Assembly: GCA_003650445.1 (NCBI GenBank)
Contig: QMQE01000006.1
Span: 1 to 28,298, forward strand
Reading direction: 5' to 3'
Length of the DNA: 28,298 nucleotides
DNA from: Acidobacteriota bacterium
GTDB lineage: Bacteria; Acidobacteriota; Holophagae; Thermotomaculales; Thermotomaculaceae
A program made the translations under genes and the position numbers. The notes under the pieces were generated by a model, which did not search any database, was not told the origin of the DNA, and saw only the letters and a list, made by a program, of their open reading frames with translations. Below, one piece after another: positions 1-8,772 of the stretch (the stretch's first letter is position 1; each line of letters starts with the position of its first letter).

Positions 1-24
1 CCTACTCCTACCCCCACTCACTCA
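1..24. repeat. CCTACT-type simple repeat encoding the CheA Pro-Thr linker
   Basis: Bases 1-14 (CCTACTCCTACCCC) are identical to bases 28208-28221 at the other end of the window. Here the repeat is read in frame as Pro-Thr-Pro-Thr within the cheA linker. It touches the window edge, so its length is unknown. Confidence 0.6.
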
Positions 25-1215
25 TCAGGGGGCAGAACTGTTAAAGTTGAATTGAGAGAGCTTGATCTGCTCCTTCAGGACATGGAAGAAATCGCCCTCA
101 TTAAGAATCGTATTGAAGCCACACTTGCTCCATTGGCCGGTACCGGAGAAAGTGGGCATATCACACAGCAGGCACGTTTCCAGCTTAATGTACTTGACCG
201 ACGGATCGCTTCTTTCAAAAAACACATTATCCACTACAGGATGGTTCCACTGGCATCTATTTTCAGACGCCTGGAGAGTGCAACAATCCGAACATCCGCA
301 CAATTGGGTAAGAAAATAAGACTGATTTTTGACAGCGGGAATACACGTGTTGATAAACAGATTACCGATGCGCTGGTGGATCCCCTGATCCACCTTCTCA
401 GAAACGCGGTGGACCATGGGATTGAGGACCCACAATTCCGCAGCGCCAATGGGAAACCGGAAAACGGCACAATTTCGCTAACCGCCTATCAGCAGGGGAG
501 CTCGGTTTTTATTGAGATTTCAGATGATGGTAGCGGGATAGATACCGATACTATTTTGCAAAAGGCTCTCTCAGCCGGCCTCGCAGACAAGGACAAAACC
601 TATTCTGACAGCGAAGTATTGGATTTCATTTTCCGGCCTGGTTTTTCCACATCAAAGGATGTCACAGACATTTCAGGAAGAGGTGTCGGGATGGATGTGG
701 TAAAAACAGAACTGAACAAACTTGGCGGCACAATTCGCATTCAGACAACTCGCGGAAAAGGAACCCATTTTTACATGCAGATACCTGTTACACAAGCCAT
801 TCTACCGGCTTTTTTCATTTCTTCCGGAGATACCGTTCTGGGTCTCCCTTCCCTGTTTGTGAAATCCATTCAACCCTATGAAAAAAACCGTTGCATGTAC
901 GTTCAAAACCAACTGTTTTACCGCCTCGATAATGAACCGTCCAGGGCAATTCATATCCCCCGCCTCCTTGGGATTGATAACCTGGAAACAGAAATCCGTG
1001 TTGTAGTCCAAATCCAACATTTTGATCAGCTTTTTTCATTTCTCGTTGAGGATATGATTGAAGAAAAAGAGGTAACCATTACACCTCTTAAAGGGAAACT
1101 GTCGCAACTCCCCCTCTTTTCTGCAATCTGCAATTTTTCTGCAGAATCTGTCGGATTCATCCTTGATATTCCCTATCTTATTTCGTTGTTGAGAGGTGAA
1201 AATGAACAAGCTTGA
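1..1215 (+). CDS. cheA: Chemotaxis histidine kinase CheA, 5'-truncated by the window edge
   Basis: CheA autophosphorylates on ATP and passes phosphate to CheY/CheB-type receivers in a receptor array. The reading frame is open from base 1. A TTG at 52 could look like a start but lies inside the dimerisation helix, so the N-terminus (P1/HPt, P2) lies upstream of the window. The first codons encode a Pro-Thr repeat linker, followed by the P3 dimerisation helices and the P4 ATPase core: N box HLLRNAVDHGIE, G1 DDGSGID, F box IFRPGFST, G2 GRGVGMDVV. The last ~140 residues form the CheW-like P5 domain. The TGA stop at 1213-1215 lies 12-14 bases inside cheW, so translation is coupled. The P1 phosphohistidine cannot be checked here. 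The neighbours cheW, cheR and cheB fit a complete chemosensory core; no receptor or cheY is in view. Confidence 0.96.
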   Translation, partial: PTPTPTHSSGGRTVKVELRELDLLLQDMEEIALIKNRIEATLAPLAGTGESGHITQQARFQLNVLDRRIASFKKHIIHYRMVPLASIFRRLESATIRTSAQLGKKIRLIFDSGNTRVDKQITDALVDPLIHLLRNAVDHGIEDPQFRSANGKPENGTISLTAYQQGSSVFIEISDDGSGIDTDTILQKALSAGLADKDKTYSDSEVLDFIFRPGFSTSKDVTDISGRGVGMDVVKTELNKLGGTIRIQTTRGKGTHFYMQIPVTQAILPAFFISSGDTVLGLPSLFVKSIQPYEKNRCMYVQNQLFYRLDNEPSRAIHIPRLLGIDNLETEIRVVVQIQHFDQLFSFLVEDMIEEKEVTITPLKGKLSQLPLFSAICNFSAESVGFILDIPYLISLLRGENEQA

Positions 1216-1627
1216 ACCCATTCTCCTGTTGAAATCCGGTCAAAGTCTGTTTGGAATAGAACTCAGGTATGTCAGGGAAATCATTTCCGACTTCCCGGTG
1301 TTCCCCCTTCCGGTAAAACTACCGGACATCTCTCACCTTATTCTCCTGAGAGGAACCCCCTACGCTGTCCTCAATAGTGAATATTTCCTGCAGATTGAGC
1401 ACAAGGTCAGGGACAAGCTCGTCGTTCTTATTACGCAGATGGCCATTTTCGCAGATGAAGCAATCCAATCCGTTCCACCGGAACAGCTTTCAAGACACGA
1501 GGACGAATCGGAAATACGAACCTCTTTTGTAAAAGAAATCGTACAGTATCGGAACCGGATCATACCTATCCTGGATATTCAGGCAATTTCAAATGACAAG
1601 CCAGATTTTAAATTCATTTCAATTTAG
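1202..1627 (+). CDS. cheW: CheW-like coupling protein
   Basis: A single CheW domain of 141 residues, slightly shorter than the usual 150-170. CheW proteins link receptors to the CheA P5 domain in the array. Start: a GTG at 1196 is possible, but ATG 1202 has a GAGAGG Shine-Dalgarno at 1191-1196, so ATG is preferred. It overlaps cheA by 14 bases and its 3' end overlaps cheR by 35 bases. The fold is recognisable from an opening that resembles the CheA P5 start (FGIELRYVREII), the L.LRGTPYAVLN strand and the closing YRNRIIPILDIQAI strand. The conservation is modest, so this could serve a non-flagellar chemosensory system; no flagellar or pilus-motility gene lies next to it. Confidence 0.88.
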   Translation: MNKLEPILLLKSGQSLFGIELRYVREIISDFPVFPLPVKLPDISHLILLRGTPYAVLNSEYFLQIEHKVRDKLVVLITQMAIFADEAIQSVPPEQLSRHEDESEIRTSFVKEIVQYRNRIIPILDIQAISNDKPDFKFISI

Positions 1628-2411
1628 TCTGCTCCAACAGATTCTGGCAATGGAAGGGCTTGACCTCCCCGGGAGCGCCCGGGAAGTTTTTGAATTACGA
1701 ATTCAACGCTTTGCCCTTCGACAGGGGCTTCACCTGGATCAGCTTCCTTTCCTTCTGAAGCAGGATGAAACCCTTCGGTTGGCTCTTCTTGAAAGCCTGA
1801 TTATCCACGAAAGCTATTTCTACCGGGAACCACACCATTTCAACGCCATGACCCGCCATATTCTCCCGAACCGGGTCAACTGTCACGATCGCCCTATTAC
1901 AATCCTCAGTGCCGGATGCGCCTCAGGGGAAGAAGCCTACTCCATTCGTATATTCATCTTGGAGAATTTTCCAGGACTGAGTAATCAAATCGAGATAACC
2001 GGAATGGACCGGTCAATGAACATGGTGAATGCAGCTCAAAATCCTCATTATTCTGCCCATTCCTTACGGGAAATGCCTGTCAGCCTGATCGAAAAATACT
2101 TTACACAGGAACCATCCGGCCTCTTTTTCCCCAATCCTGACGTCCGAGAAAATGTTCGCTTTTCTCACTGTGATCTTCTTAAAAAAAACCTCGGTAAAAG
2201 TGCATATGATATAATTTTCTGCAGGAATGTAATGATGTATCTCACAACTGAAGCAAAGGAAAGGTTGATATTGAATTTTGAAGCTGCACTGAAACCTGGA
2301 GGGGCTTTGTTTATCGGAACGACAGAAGTATTTTCCGACCCGCCGAAACCCTTTCGAAAATGCCATTTCGAAAATTCATTTTTTTATGAAAAAACAGGAG
2401 AATGCCCATGA
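1593..2411 (+). CDS. cheR: Chemoreceptor glutamate methyltransferase CheR
   Basis: CheR transfers methyl groups from S-adenosylmethionine to receptor glutamates during adaptation. The 272-residue protein has the usual two parts: an alpha-helical N-domain (about 1-85) ending in ESYFYRE, the family's T/S-x-F-F-R-E region, and a SAM-binding Rossmann domain. SAM motif I is ILSAGCASGEEAYSI (about 104-118), the acidic loop is ITGMDRS, and the FCRNVMMY segment (about 209-216) is diagnostic. The ATG at 1593 lies inside cheW, and the TGA at 2409-2411 overlaps the preferred cheB start in an ATGA junction, so all four che genes are translationally coupled. No TPR extension is present, unlike some pilus-linked CheR proteins. 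Confidence 0.95.
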   Translation: MTSQILNSFQFSLLQQILAMEGLDLPGSAREVFELRIQRFALRQGLHLDQLPFLLKQDETLRLALLESLIIHESYFYREPHHFNAMTRHILPNRVNCHDRPITILSAGCASGEEAYSIRIFILENFPGLSNQIEITGMDRSMNMVNAAQNPHYSAHSLREMPVSLIEKYFTQEPSGLFFPNPDVRENVRFSHCDLLKKNLGKSAYDIIFCRNVMMYLTTEAKERLILNFEAALKPGGALFIGTTEVFSDPPKPFRKCHFENSFFYEKTGECP

Positions 2412-3442
2412 AAATTCTTCTCATTGACGATTCCGAGCTTATTTTAAGTGAATTATCTCTACTTTTAAACCAGACCGGTGATTTTTCAAGGATTCTCAAA
2501 GCCCATGACGGTGAAGAAGGCATTCGCCAGACAATGCTGAACAAACCGGATGTAATTATCCTTGACCTTCAGATGCCCCGGATGGACGGATTCACCTTTC
2601 TCCGCTGGTTGATGGCAAACCATCCTGTCCCCGTGCTTGTATTCAGTTCTATCGGAACAGATGAGAATATCTTCAAAGCAATGGAAATCGGCGCAGTGGA
2701 TTTTATTCAAAAGCCTGAGAATTACATTACCGGAGAGTTTGCAGAAGAGTTCAAGAAGAAGTTGTCCGCTACCACACAGGCAACTTTACAGTTTAAGGAT
2801 GGCCATGCCAGCCACAGAAAACATGCGGAATCGACAATGAAGCAGTCATCCTCTCAGCCACTCGATTCCAGATATAGTATCCTGGTAATCGGTGCGTCAA
2901 CAGGTGGCCCCACTGCCATTCAAAGACTTCTGGAAGACATACAACATCATGTAACCATTCCCATCGTAATCTGCCAGCACATGCCCCGCAGTTTTACGGG
3001 TGTTTTTGCCAACCGGCTGAACATGCTCCTCCAACTGACTGTAAAAGAAGCTGAAGATGGTGAATGTATGGAAGAAAAAACAGTTTACATTGCTCCTGGA
3101 GACATGCATCTTGACATTCGAGATAAATGTTTCTTTCTCGTACAACCCAGCCTGAACGATCGATATATCCCATCTGTGGACCGGCTCATGGAAACCGCTG
3201 CAGGATCGTTTGGAGATAAAACCCTCGCTGTTATCTTGACAGGGATGGGAACAGACGGTAGCTCTGGAATCCAATTTGTCCACAAATCCGGCGGGACTAT
3301 TCTTGCGGAATCCCAGGATTCCTGTGTTGTTTATGGGATGCCAAAATCAGCAGTTAATACCGGCCTGGTTCACCATCAGCTTCCCCTGGACGCCATGGGT
3401 GAAAGAATCATTTCCCTCCTTTTCAACAGCGATTCGAAATAG
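2408..3442 (+). CDS. cheB: Receptor methylesterase/glutamine deamidase CheB
   Basis: CheB removes methyl groups added by CheR once its receiver is phosphorylated by CheA. Two in-frame ATGs exist (2402 and 2408). AGGAG at 2396-2400 is only 1 base from the first but 7 from the second, so MKILLIDD at 2408 is the likely start (344 residues). The receiver (about 1-120) has the acidic pair D7/D8, phosphoacceptor Asp near 53 (ILDLQMP) and Lys in FIQKPE. The C-terminal esterase (about 157-340) shows the catalytic triad Ser near 164 (GASTGGP), His near 191 (CQHMP) and Asp near 283 (MGTDG). All key residues are present. It is the last gene of the che operon and converges on the nucleotidyltransferase gene across 30 bases with no clear terminator. 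Confidence 0.96.
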   Translation: MKILLIDDSELILSELSLLLNQTGDFSRILKAHDGEEGIRQTMLNKPDVIILDLQMPRMDGFTFLRWLMANHPVPVLVFSSIGTDENIFKAMEIGAVDFIQKPENYITGEFAEEFKKKLSATTQATLQFKDGHASHRKHAESTMKQSSSQPLDSRYSILVIGASTGGPTAIQRLLEDIQHHVTIPIVICQHMPRSFTGVFANRLNMLLQLTVKEAEDGECMEEKTVYIAPGDMHLDIRDKCFFLVQPSLNDRYIPSVDRLMETAAGSFGDKTLAVILTGMGTDGSSGIQFVHKSGGTILAESQDSCVVYGMPKSAVNTGLVHHQLPLDAMGERIISLLFNSDSK

Positions 3443-3472
3443 CCCATCTCTTCTATCTGTCCGGATTATTTT

Positions 3473-6079
3473 CTATTTCTGTTTTTTTCTGCTGTTCAGC
3501 ACTGATTCGAGAATTTCAAACTGAAGCGCCTTTACCCGAATATCCCGATCCAGAACTTTCCGATGAACCTCAGTCAGGATCTCCCGAATCTCAGGCCCCG
3601 ATTCGACACCCCTTTCAATAATATCCTTTCCATTCACATAATAAGGGAAGTCCTTCAGAGAAGTAATAAAATTGCTTATTGTTCTCTTGATATGTTCATC
3701 TTCAAAATATGCCAGCGCAAAAAGAAGTATCTCCGGTTCCAGGCCACCCAGAATGTCCACAACCTGGGAGGGTTTTGCCTTTCCTTTCCGGTCAAAGAAA
3801 ATTTCCAGCCCCCGGATACATCCCCGAAAACGAAGCACCTGACGTGTCAAGAGTTTTCCGAGAGAAAGCTTTCTGCTCACTGCCAGCTTTTGCTCCTTTG
3901 TGGCATGAATCAGCAGGGCAAACAGATAGAGAAGCCATTCATGAATTTTCTCTCGGAAAAGTAAGCGGTGCCAGGCAACTACCGAATCTACATTTGCCGC
4001 CAGATTTCTGGCAAAAGGGTCCAATTTCAAATCTTTATGAAAGAAGCGAAGGCCCCCGATTTCCTCCAGGTCTTCCAGTACAATTGAGGCATTTCGCGTC
4101 GTGAATAATGTCTGAATTTCTTTCAGGAACCGGTGCCCGGACACCTTCTCTACCACATCAAGGGATGCGGCTGATTTCATCAGGCTCAACGTTCCTTTCC
4201 CAATCCTGAACTTTAACCGATGCTTGAAGCGAATGGCACGAATCATCCGGGTTGGATCATCGATAAAACTCAGAGAATGCAGCACTCGGATAATTCCCTC
4301 TTTCAAATCCCGACGCCCACCGAAATAATCCACCAATTCACCGAACCCCTCCCTGTTCAGCCGAATTGCCATTGCATTGATTGTAAAATCCCGACGGTAC
4401 AAATCGTGAAAAATAGAAGCACTTGTAACATCCGGTAACGCCCCAGGCTTACTGTATACTTCAAACCGGCTTGTCGCAATGTCAAGCCGCATCTCATCCT
4501 CCGCGATAAGCACTGCAGTATTGAATTTTTCATGGGCAACACAGCGGGCATTTAATTCAACAGCAAGTCTTTTCGCAAACTCGATTCCGTCTCTGTTGAC
4601 CACAAAATCCAGATCCTCGTTGGGTTTCCTGAGAAGAAGGTCGCGGACAAAACCACCAACAATGTACAGATGTACATCTCTTTCGTCGGCAATCCTGCCA
4701 GCAGTCCTCATGATTTCAAGTAACCGCTCCGGCAGGATTCTACGCATCCGCTCCCCATAATTAACTCGTTTCATTCGGGTTTCATTCACGTGAACAGCAT
4801 TTCTAAAAGCAGCGGTACGGGTGATAATACCAGTGATTTCATTGTTTTCCATCAGAAATGCCATTTTGACGTTTTTCTCCATGAACATATCACGAACCCA
4901 CTCTACATCCTCTTCCGGATCCACTATTGCCACTTCCAATCGCGTAATATGGGAAACCGGAAGCTCTTCAAGTTCATGAAGAAGTGCATAATCAACATCC
5001 TGACGTGTTACAACCCCACTTAAATTGCCTTCTTCATCGCGGACAGGGAGGGAATTTACCCTCAGCTGGTTCATACTTCTAAAAACAGACAATACAGGAG
5101 TATCCCATTCTATAATTGCCACAGGAGGCCGCGCAATATCCTTTGCCCGGAGAAACGATGGCAGAGATTCCAGAATTTTGTCCAATTCCAATCGCACTTC
5201 CAGAACTGTTTGATTCCTGAAAATTGCCGTAAAGATATTCTTGTGCCCCCCTCCTTCTGTGCCCTTGAAAAGTTTTTTCAAATCAATATCATCGTACAAA
5301 TTCCTGGCAATAAGATAGGTTTTGGTCTCCATTTGAATGATACAGAAAAACAGTTTTAGATTTTCAAGTTCCATTAAACGATGAGTAACGGATGAGATGT
5401 CCGGCTCAAACCGGTCAGTTATAAACTGCACCACCGCTAAAGGCCTGTCCTTTACCTTATACCGTTCAATAACGGGTACCAGCTGGTTAAAAAGCTCTAT
5501 CTGGCGCTCAGATAAGGGATGTTTCAACGCAACCGTTACAGTGTTAAGATCGGCTCCCTGTTTTAAAAGCCAACTCACTGCATCTGCGTCTTTAGATGTT
5601 GTGGCTGGGAAAGATAGAAAATCCGTATCCTCATAAATACCCATCAACCCCAATGTCGCATAGTCTTTGGGAATCTTCACATTTCTCTCTTTTAAAAAAT
5701 GAACGACGATACTCGTGGTTGCTCCTATATCCTGATGGAAAATATGCCCTGCCTCCACCATGTCAGACGGCGATGTATGGTGATCAAACAGCGATACCGC
5801 ATCCAGTGGCAGGTTTTCCAACAAGGCAGCTAACCTTCCAATTCTTCGCTTACTGGAAGTGTCCGCCACAATCATGCCCGAAACACCGCTCAGGTCATCA
5901 AGCTCAGACAGAGAATATTCCCGTGAAAACTCCAGCACTGTATCAGAAAGAAAGCTTCGGAGCTTTTTTTCTTTGGAACCCGGAAACACAACCACACTGC
6001 CTGAATAATAAAGACTCAGCAGGTGAGCAGAAGCAAAGCCATCAAAATCAAGGTTCAGGTGAGAAGTGATGATAAACAT
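3473..6079 (-). CDS. DHH-CBS-CBS-tRNA nucleotidyltransferase (poly(A) polymerase family) fusion
   Basis: An 868-residue three-part protein. Residues about 1-300 are a DHH/DHHA1 phosphoesterase (SHLNLDFDG, VADTSS, DHH at 99-101, GGGHK at 276-280). About 315-425 hold two CBS repeats, which usually bind adenosine nucleotides. About 465-868 is a class II nucleotidyltransferase with YIVGGFVRD, the DLD metal-binding pair (489-491), RRDFTINAMA and DDPTRMIRAIRF. The family maintains tRNA 3' CCA ends. In some lineages with this architecture CC-adding and A-adding activities are split, and the sequence alone does not show which this is. The DHH part may act as a phosphodiesterase/nuclease. The start is ATG 6079, 4 bases after the thioredoxin stop, without a strong ribosome site, so translation is probably coupled. 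All catalytic landmarks look intact. Confidence 0.92.
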   Translation of the reverse strand: MFIITSHLNLDFDGFASAHLLSLYYSGSVVVFPGSKEKKLRSFLSDTVLEFSREYSLSELDDLSGVSGMIVADTSSKRRIGRLAALLENLPLDAVSLFDHHTSPSDMVEAGHIFHQDIGATTSIVVHFLKERNVKIPKDYATLGLMGIYEDTDFLSFPATTSKDADAVSWLLKQGADLNTVTVALKHPLSERQIELFNQLVPVIERYKVKDRPLAVVQFITDRFEPDISSVTHRLMELENLKLFFCIIQMETKTYLIARNLYDDIDLKKLFKGTEGGGHKNIFTAIFRNQTVLEVRLELDKILESLPSFLRAKDIARPPVAIIEWDTPVLSVFRSMNQLRVNSLPVRDEEGNLSGVVTRQDVDYALLHELEELPVSHITRLEVAIVDPEEDVEWVRDMFMEKNVKMAFLMENNEITGIITRTAAFRNAVHVNETRMKRVNYGERMRRILPERLLEIMRTAGRIADERDVHLYIVGGFVRDLLLRKPNEDLDFVVNRDGIEFAKRLAVELNARCVAHEKFNTAVLIAEDEMRLDIATSRFEVYSKPGALPDVTSASIFHDLYRRDFTINAMAIRLNREGFGELVDYFGGRRDLKEGIIRVLHSLSFIDDPTRMIRAIRFKHRLKFRIGKGTLSLMKSAASLDVVEKVSGHRFLKEIQTLFTTRNASIVLEDLEEIGGLRFFHKDLKLDPFARNLAANVDSVVAWHRLLFREKIHEWLLYLFALLIHATKEQKLAVSRKLSLGKLLTRQVLRFRGCIRGLEIFFDRKGKAKPSQVVDILGGLEPEILLFALAYFEDEHIKRTISNFITSLKDFPYYVNGKDIIERGVESGPEIREILTEVHRKVLDRDIRVKALQFEILESVLNSRKKQK

Positions 6080-6083
6080 GAGG

Positions 6084-6500
6084 TTACCGACGGCGGGTAG
6101 TCAGTTTGCCAAGCTTCTCCCTCAGCGTTGGCTCCGGTTGCATTCCGAAAAATACGTCCGTCACAACACCACTTTCCACTACGACGACAGCCGGGGTTCC
6201 GATTACTCCCAGCGCCCGGGCCGGTGCCATGTTGACTGAGACATCAATAAACCGGCCAGAAACACCTGATTTTTCTATTTTTCGAAGGAGTGGCGTCATC
6301 TGTCTGCATGGTGCACATGAGGGTGAAAAAAAATAGATAAATCCCGTCTTCAGCTTCGCCTCGGGATACAATTCGCTGAGTTTCCGGCCCTTCAGCTTCG
6401 CCGCCCTTCTTATCAGCCATAGCCTGAGCAGGTTCAGGATAAGAAAAATAGCAGCCAGAACGGCTGCTATTCCTATCATTATTTTGATTATCGTCGACAT
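6084..6500 (-). CDS. Membrane-anchored thioredoxin-like protein
   Basis: A 138-residue protein with one N-terminal membrane helix (about 5-28), then a short basic stretch and a thioredoxin fold. The redox motif is CAPC at 62-65, and the cis-proline loop is IGTPAVVV. By the positive-inside rule, the Arg/Lys-rich residues after the helix would place the domain on the cytoplasmic side, although anchored thioredoxins of this type are often periplasmic, so the topology is uncertain. It sits 12 bases after the LysM gene and 4 before the nucleotidyltransferase gene, in one transcript. Its likely role is disulfide reduction or exchange; the partner is unknown. CAPC is a less common variant of CGPC. 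Confidence 0.85.
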   Translation of the reverse strand: MSTIIKIMIGIAAVLAAIFLILNLLRLWLIRRAAKLKGRKLSELYPEAKLKTGFIYFFSPSCAPCRQMTPLLRKIEKSGVSGRFIDVSVNMAPARALGVIGTPAVVVVESGVVTDVFFGMQPEPTLREKLGKLTTRRR

Positions 6501-6512
6501 TCCCGAACTGCC

Positions 6513-7634
6513 TTATTCAGGCCGTTTGACCAGATAAGCCTGTCTCCATGTTGTCGGTTTTGCAGAATAAATAATCCGCACTGTTGCCGTATGTTCACCT
6601 GTAAACAGAACTGCGGCTTCACCTTGATAAACAGGGTATCCTTCCCGGGTTTCCTGGTTATAAATCACAAAGATGTCCCCGGGGGCAACGCCCTCTTCCG
6701 ACCCCATGGAAATAACTGATTCAGAATCTTCACCAATAGTAAACTGCTGGTCTGCAACCATCAGGAAGTATGCCTTGTCTCCCTTCAGCGGTTCTCCATA
6801 GCGGGGATAAGGCTTGTATCCGATGGTAACCGGAATGGGTTCCAGCTCATGGTCAATCACAATGTCACCAACATGAATCGGCCGACAAACACCCAGAATC
6901 AATGCGGTGGATGTATTTTCGTGGCAAAGCAAAATTTTTATCCACCCGGTTCGGACATATCCGACTCCCACTAATTCATGACTGACGGGGTTTTTCACAG
7001 GGGCCAGCCGATGCACCACGAGATATTCTTTTCCAGCTTTCAGGCCATTTGCCGTTCCGCCCGAGAGATAGAGCACATCATCAGTACTCAATTCCTGGAT
7101 GTTCTCTTCGGCACGTTTTATGACTGCAAGATGCGGAATCTCAGCCTTATGGTCGCCTGTTTCCATAATAAATGGCGCGCATTCCATATCTGTTTTGGAC
7201 GCAAGGTCATAAATTTTCGCTTCTTTGGCTGACGGTGCCGCTTTTTTCACAATCACTTTTTCCGGTTTCGGCGCAGTAAATTCCTTAACCGCCTGTTTTA
7301 CCGGTTCAGCCGTCGGCTCCACCGGTTTCGGTGCAACAACGGTAACCTTTCCGATTTCAAGGGGATCTCCGGGATAAATCCAGTGCGGGTCCTTAATGTA
7401 GGTGTTTGACTTCCATATCTGGGGCCAGAGGTATGGGTCGCTCAAGTATTTTGCAGAAAGATCCCACAATGTGTCTCCCTTTTGAATCAGGTACACATTG
7501 GTGTCTGCCGGGTAGCTGGTTGGTGGTTCGTAGGGTGTCCAGTGCTTTTTAACCACAACCTGAGCCATTGCGGCACACGACATGGACACTACCATTACAA
7601 AACAAAAAACAGTCTTTGTGAAATGCTTTGCCAT
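6513..7634 (-). CDS. Secreted LysM-domain envelope protein
   Basis: 373 residues. An N-terminal signal peptide (hydrophobic about 8-20, likely cleavage after AMA near 24) is followed by one LysM domain at about 47-95 (YLIQKGDTLWDLSAKYLSD ... IYPGDPLEI), a fold that binds peptidoglycan. A Pro/Lys/Glu-rich linker (about 100-135) leads to a long C-terminal region of no family I can name. A proximal ribosome site (AGGAG at 7641-7645, 6 bases from the ATG) supports the start. It is the first gene of a three-gene transcript. Proteins of this shape are usually periplasmic. An enzymatic function is not apparent, and no peptidase or amidase motif was seen. Confidence 0.85.
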   Translation of the reverse strand: MAKHFTKTVFCFVMVVSMSCAAMAQVVVKKHWTPYEPPTSYPADTNVYLIQKGDTLWDLSAKYLSDPYLWPQIWKSNTYIKDPHWIYPGDPLEIGKVTVVAPKPVEPTAEPVKQAVKEFTAPKPEKVIVKKAAPSAKEAKIYDLASKTDMECAPFIMETGDHKAEIPHLAVIKRAEENIQELSTDDVLYLSGGTANGLKAGKEYLVVHRLAPVKNPVSHELVGVGYVRTGWIKILLCHENTSTALILGVCRPIHVGDIVIDHELEPIPVTIGYKPYPRYGEPLKGDKAYFLMVADQQFTIGEDSESVISMGSEEGVAPGDIFVIYNQETREGYPVYQGEAAVLFTGEHTATVRIIYSAKPTTWRQAYLVKRPE

Positions 7635-7663
7635 ATTTTGCTCCTATAAGCTCTTTTAAACAT

Positions 7664-7691
7664 ATTCTATACAATCTTCTCCAGATGTCAA
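7664..7691 (-). promoter_or_regulatory. Sigma70-type promoter for the LysM-thioredoxin-nucleotidyltransferase operon
   Basis: On the minus strand a perfect -35 TTGACA (7686-7691) is followed after 16 bases by TAGAAT (7664-7669), one mismatch from TATAAT. The transcript would start about 25 bases before the LysM gene's AGGAG and ATG. The promoter lies in the 73-base gap after ribF, so this operon can be expressed independently of ribF. Confidence 0.7.
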
Positions 7692-7707
7692 GAACTTGAA
7701 AGTTTTT

Positions 7708-8700
7708 TTAATTTTTACCATTATGCCGGTTAGATTTTATAGGGACCACTGCCATTTCATTGATTCGTCCGCTCTTTTCTTCTCTATCCAGTGTCTCCAT
7801 TGCCAGTTCACAGTCATTCCTGATCTCATCCACAAGCTTCTCAACTGAATCAAACTTGACTTCAGGACGAATAAATTCGACAAAAGCAACCGTAATTTCC
7901 TCGCCGTAAATATCCATGTCAAAATTGAAAATATGCGTTTCAACAATAATTTTCTTACCGCCGAACGTCGGTTTCAGGCCGATGTTGGTAACACTTCCGT
8001 ACCGTTTCCCTCCGACATTGGTACAGGAGGCATAGACACCCAGCAACGGCGTCAATTCATTCTCACTGATGATGTTAGCTGTCGGGAATCCCAGTTTTCT
8101 ACCCAACTGTTCTCCATGAATCACAATTCCTTCCATGTAATAGTAGCGGCCGAGAAAGCGGTTGGCTTTCCTGATTTTCCCATTCTTCAGTAGAGAACGG
8201 ATACTGCTGCTTGAAACGACTTCTCCATCGAGCATGACATGGGGAACCGGGTCAACCCGGATCCCATGGGTCGCTCCAAATTTTTCTATCACTTCAACAT
8301 TTCCGCTTCTTTTCCGTCCGAACGCGAAGCCCGCACCAACCAGCACATATTCAGCACCAAGAGATTCCACGAGGAGGATGTTGAGAAATTTTTCCGGTTC
8401 CATTCTGGAGAATTCTGGAGAAAATCGAATGACGAAGTAATAGTCTACTCCCTGTTGACGCAAAAGTTCCCGCTTCTGGCGATCTGTTTTTATGATTTCA
8501 GGAGCCTTCTGAGGGTAAAGGACTTTTCCCGGATGAGGCTTGAAGCTGATCACAACAAGGGGAATGCCACGGGCCTTCGACACATCCCGACCTCTTCTCA
8601 GGATTTCCTGGTGCCCCACATGAATGCCGTCAAAATTTCCTATGGTCACCACCGAACGCGGCAACTGAAAGGTTCTCTCACCGAAATATACTGTTTCCAT
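7708..8700 (-). CDS. ribF: Bifunctional riboflavin kinase / FAD synthetase
   Basis: RibF phosphorylates riboflavin to FMN and adenylates FMN to FAD. The N-terminal nucleotidylyltransferase has IGNFDGIHVGH (about 21-31) and the FKPHPGKVL segment. SSSSIRSLLKNGKI joins it to the C-terminal kinase, with GRKLGFPTANI and the IFNFDMDIYGEEI strand. At 330 residues it is slightly longer than the usual 300-315; the extra part is a charged C-terminal tail (about 308-330) with no family match I know. The start is ATG 8700 with AAAGGG 6 bases upstream. No FMN riboswitch is seen upstream. The 141-base gap from the ArsR gene implies separate or attenuated expression relative to the secretion block. Confidence 0.96.
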   Translation of the reverse strand: METVYFGERTFQLPRSVVTIGNFDGIHVGHQEILRRGRDVSKARGIPLVVISFKPHPGKVLYPQKAPEIIKTDRQKRELLRQQGVDYYFVIRFSPEFSRMEPEKFLNILLVESLGAEYVLVGAGFAFGRKRSGNVEVIEKFGATHGIRVDPVPHVMLDGEVVSSSSIRSLLKNGKIRKANRFLGRYYYMEGIVIHGEQLGRKLGFPTANIISENELTPLLGVYASCTNVGGKRYGSVTNIGLKPTFGGKKIIVETHIFNFDMDIYGEEITVAFVEFIRPEVKFDSVEKLVDEIRNDCELAMETLDREEKSGRINEMAVVPIKSNRHNGKN

Positions 8701-8723
8701 TAATTCCCTTTTCCAATTTTAAT

Positions 8724-8740
8724 TTGATGAGCTCCATCAA
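8724..8740. promoter_or_regulatory. Small inverted repeat upstream of ribF
   Basis: TTGATG-AGCTC-CATCAA, perfect 6-bp arms around a 5-base centre, starts 24 bases before the ribF start codon. It could be a dimer operator or a small leader hairpin. No downstream T-run follows on the ribF strand, so it is not a convincing terminator. Confidence 0.35.
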
Positions 8741-8772
8741 TCAAGTCATGAGTCTCTGCTATTTCAGCCGCA

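Noticed and set aside
52..54. TTG as the start of a complete cheA
   Set aside because: The frame is open back to base 1 and encodes a Pro-Thr linker before the dimerisation helix. A start here would remove P1 and P2, so the gene is treated as truncated by the window.
5596..6069. 157-residue plus-strand frame
   Set aside because: Lies wholly opposite the DHH region of the nucleotidyltransferase fusion, which has clear motifs; no ribosome site or recognisable domain.
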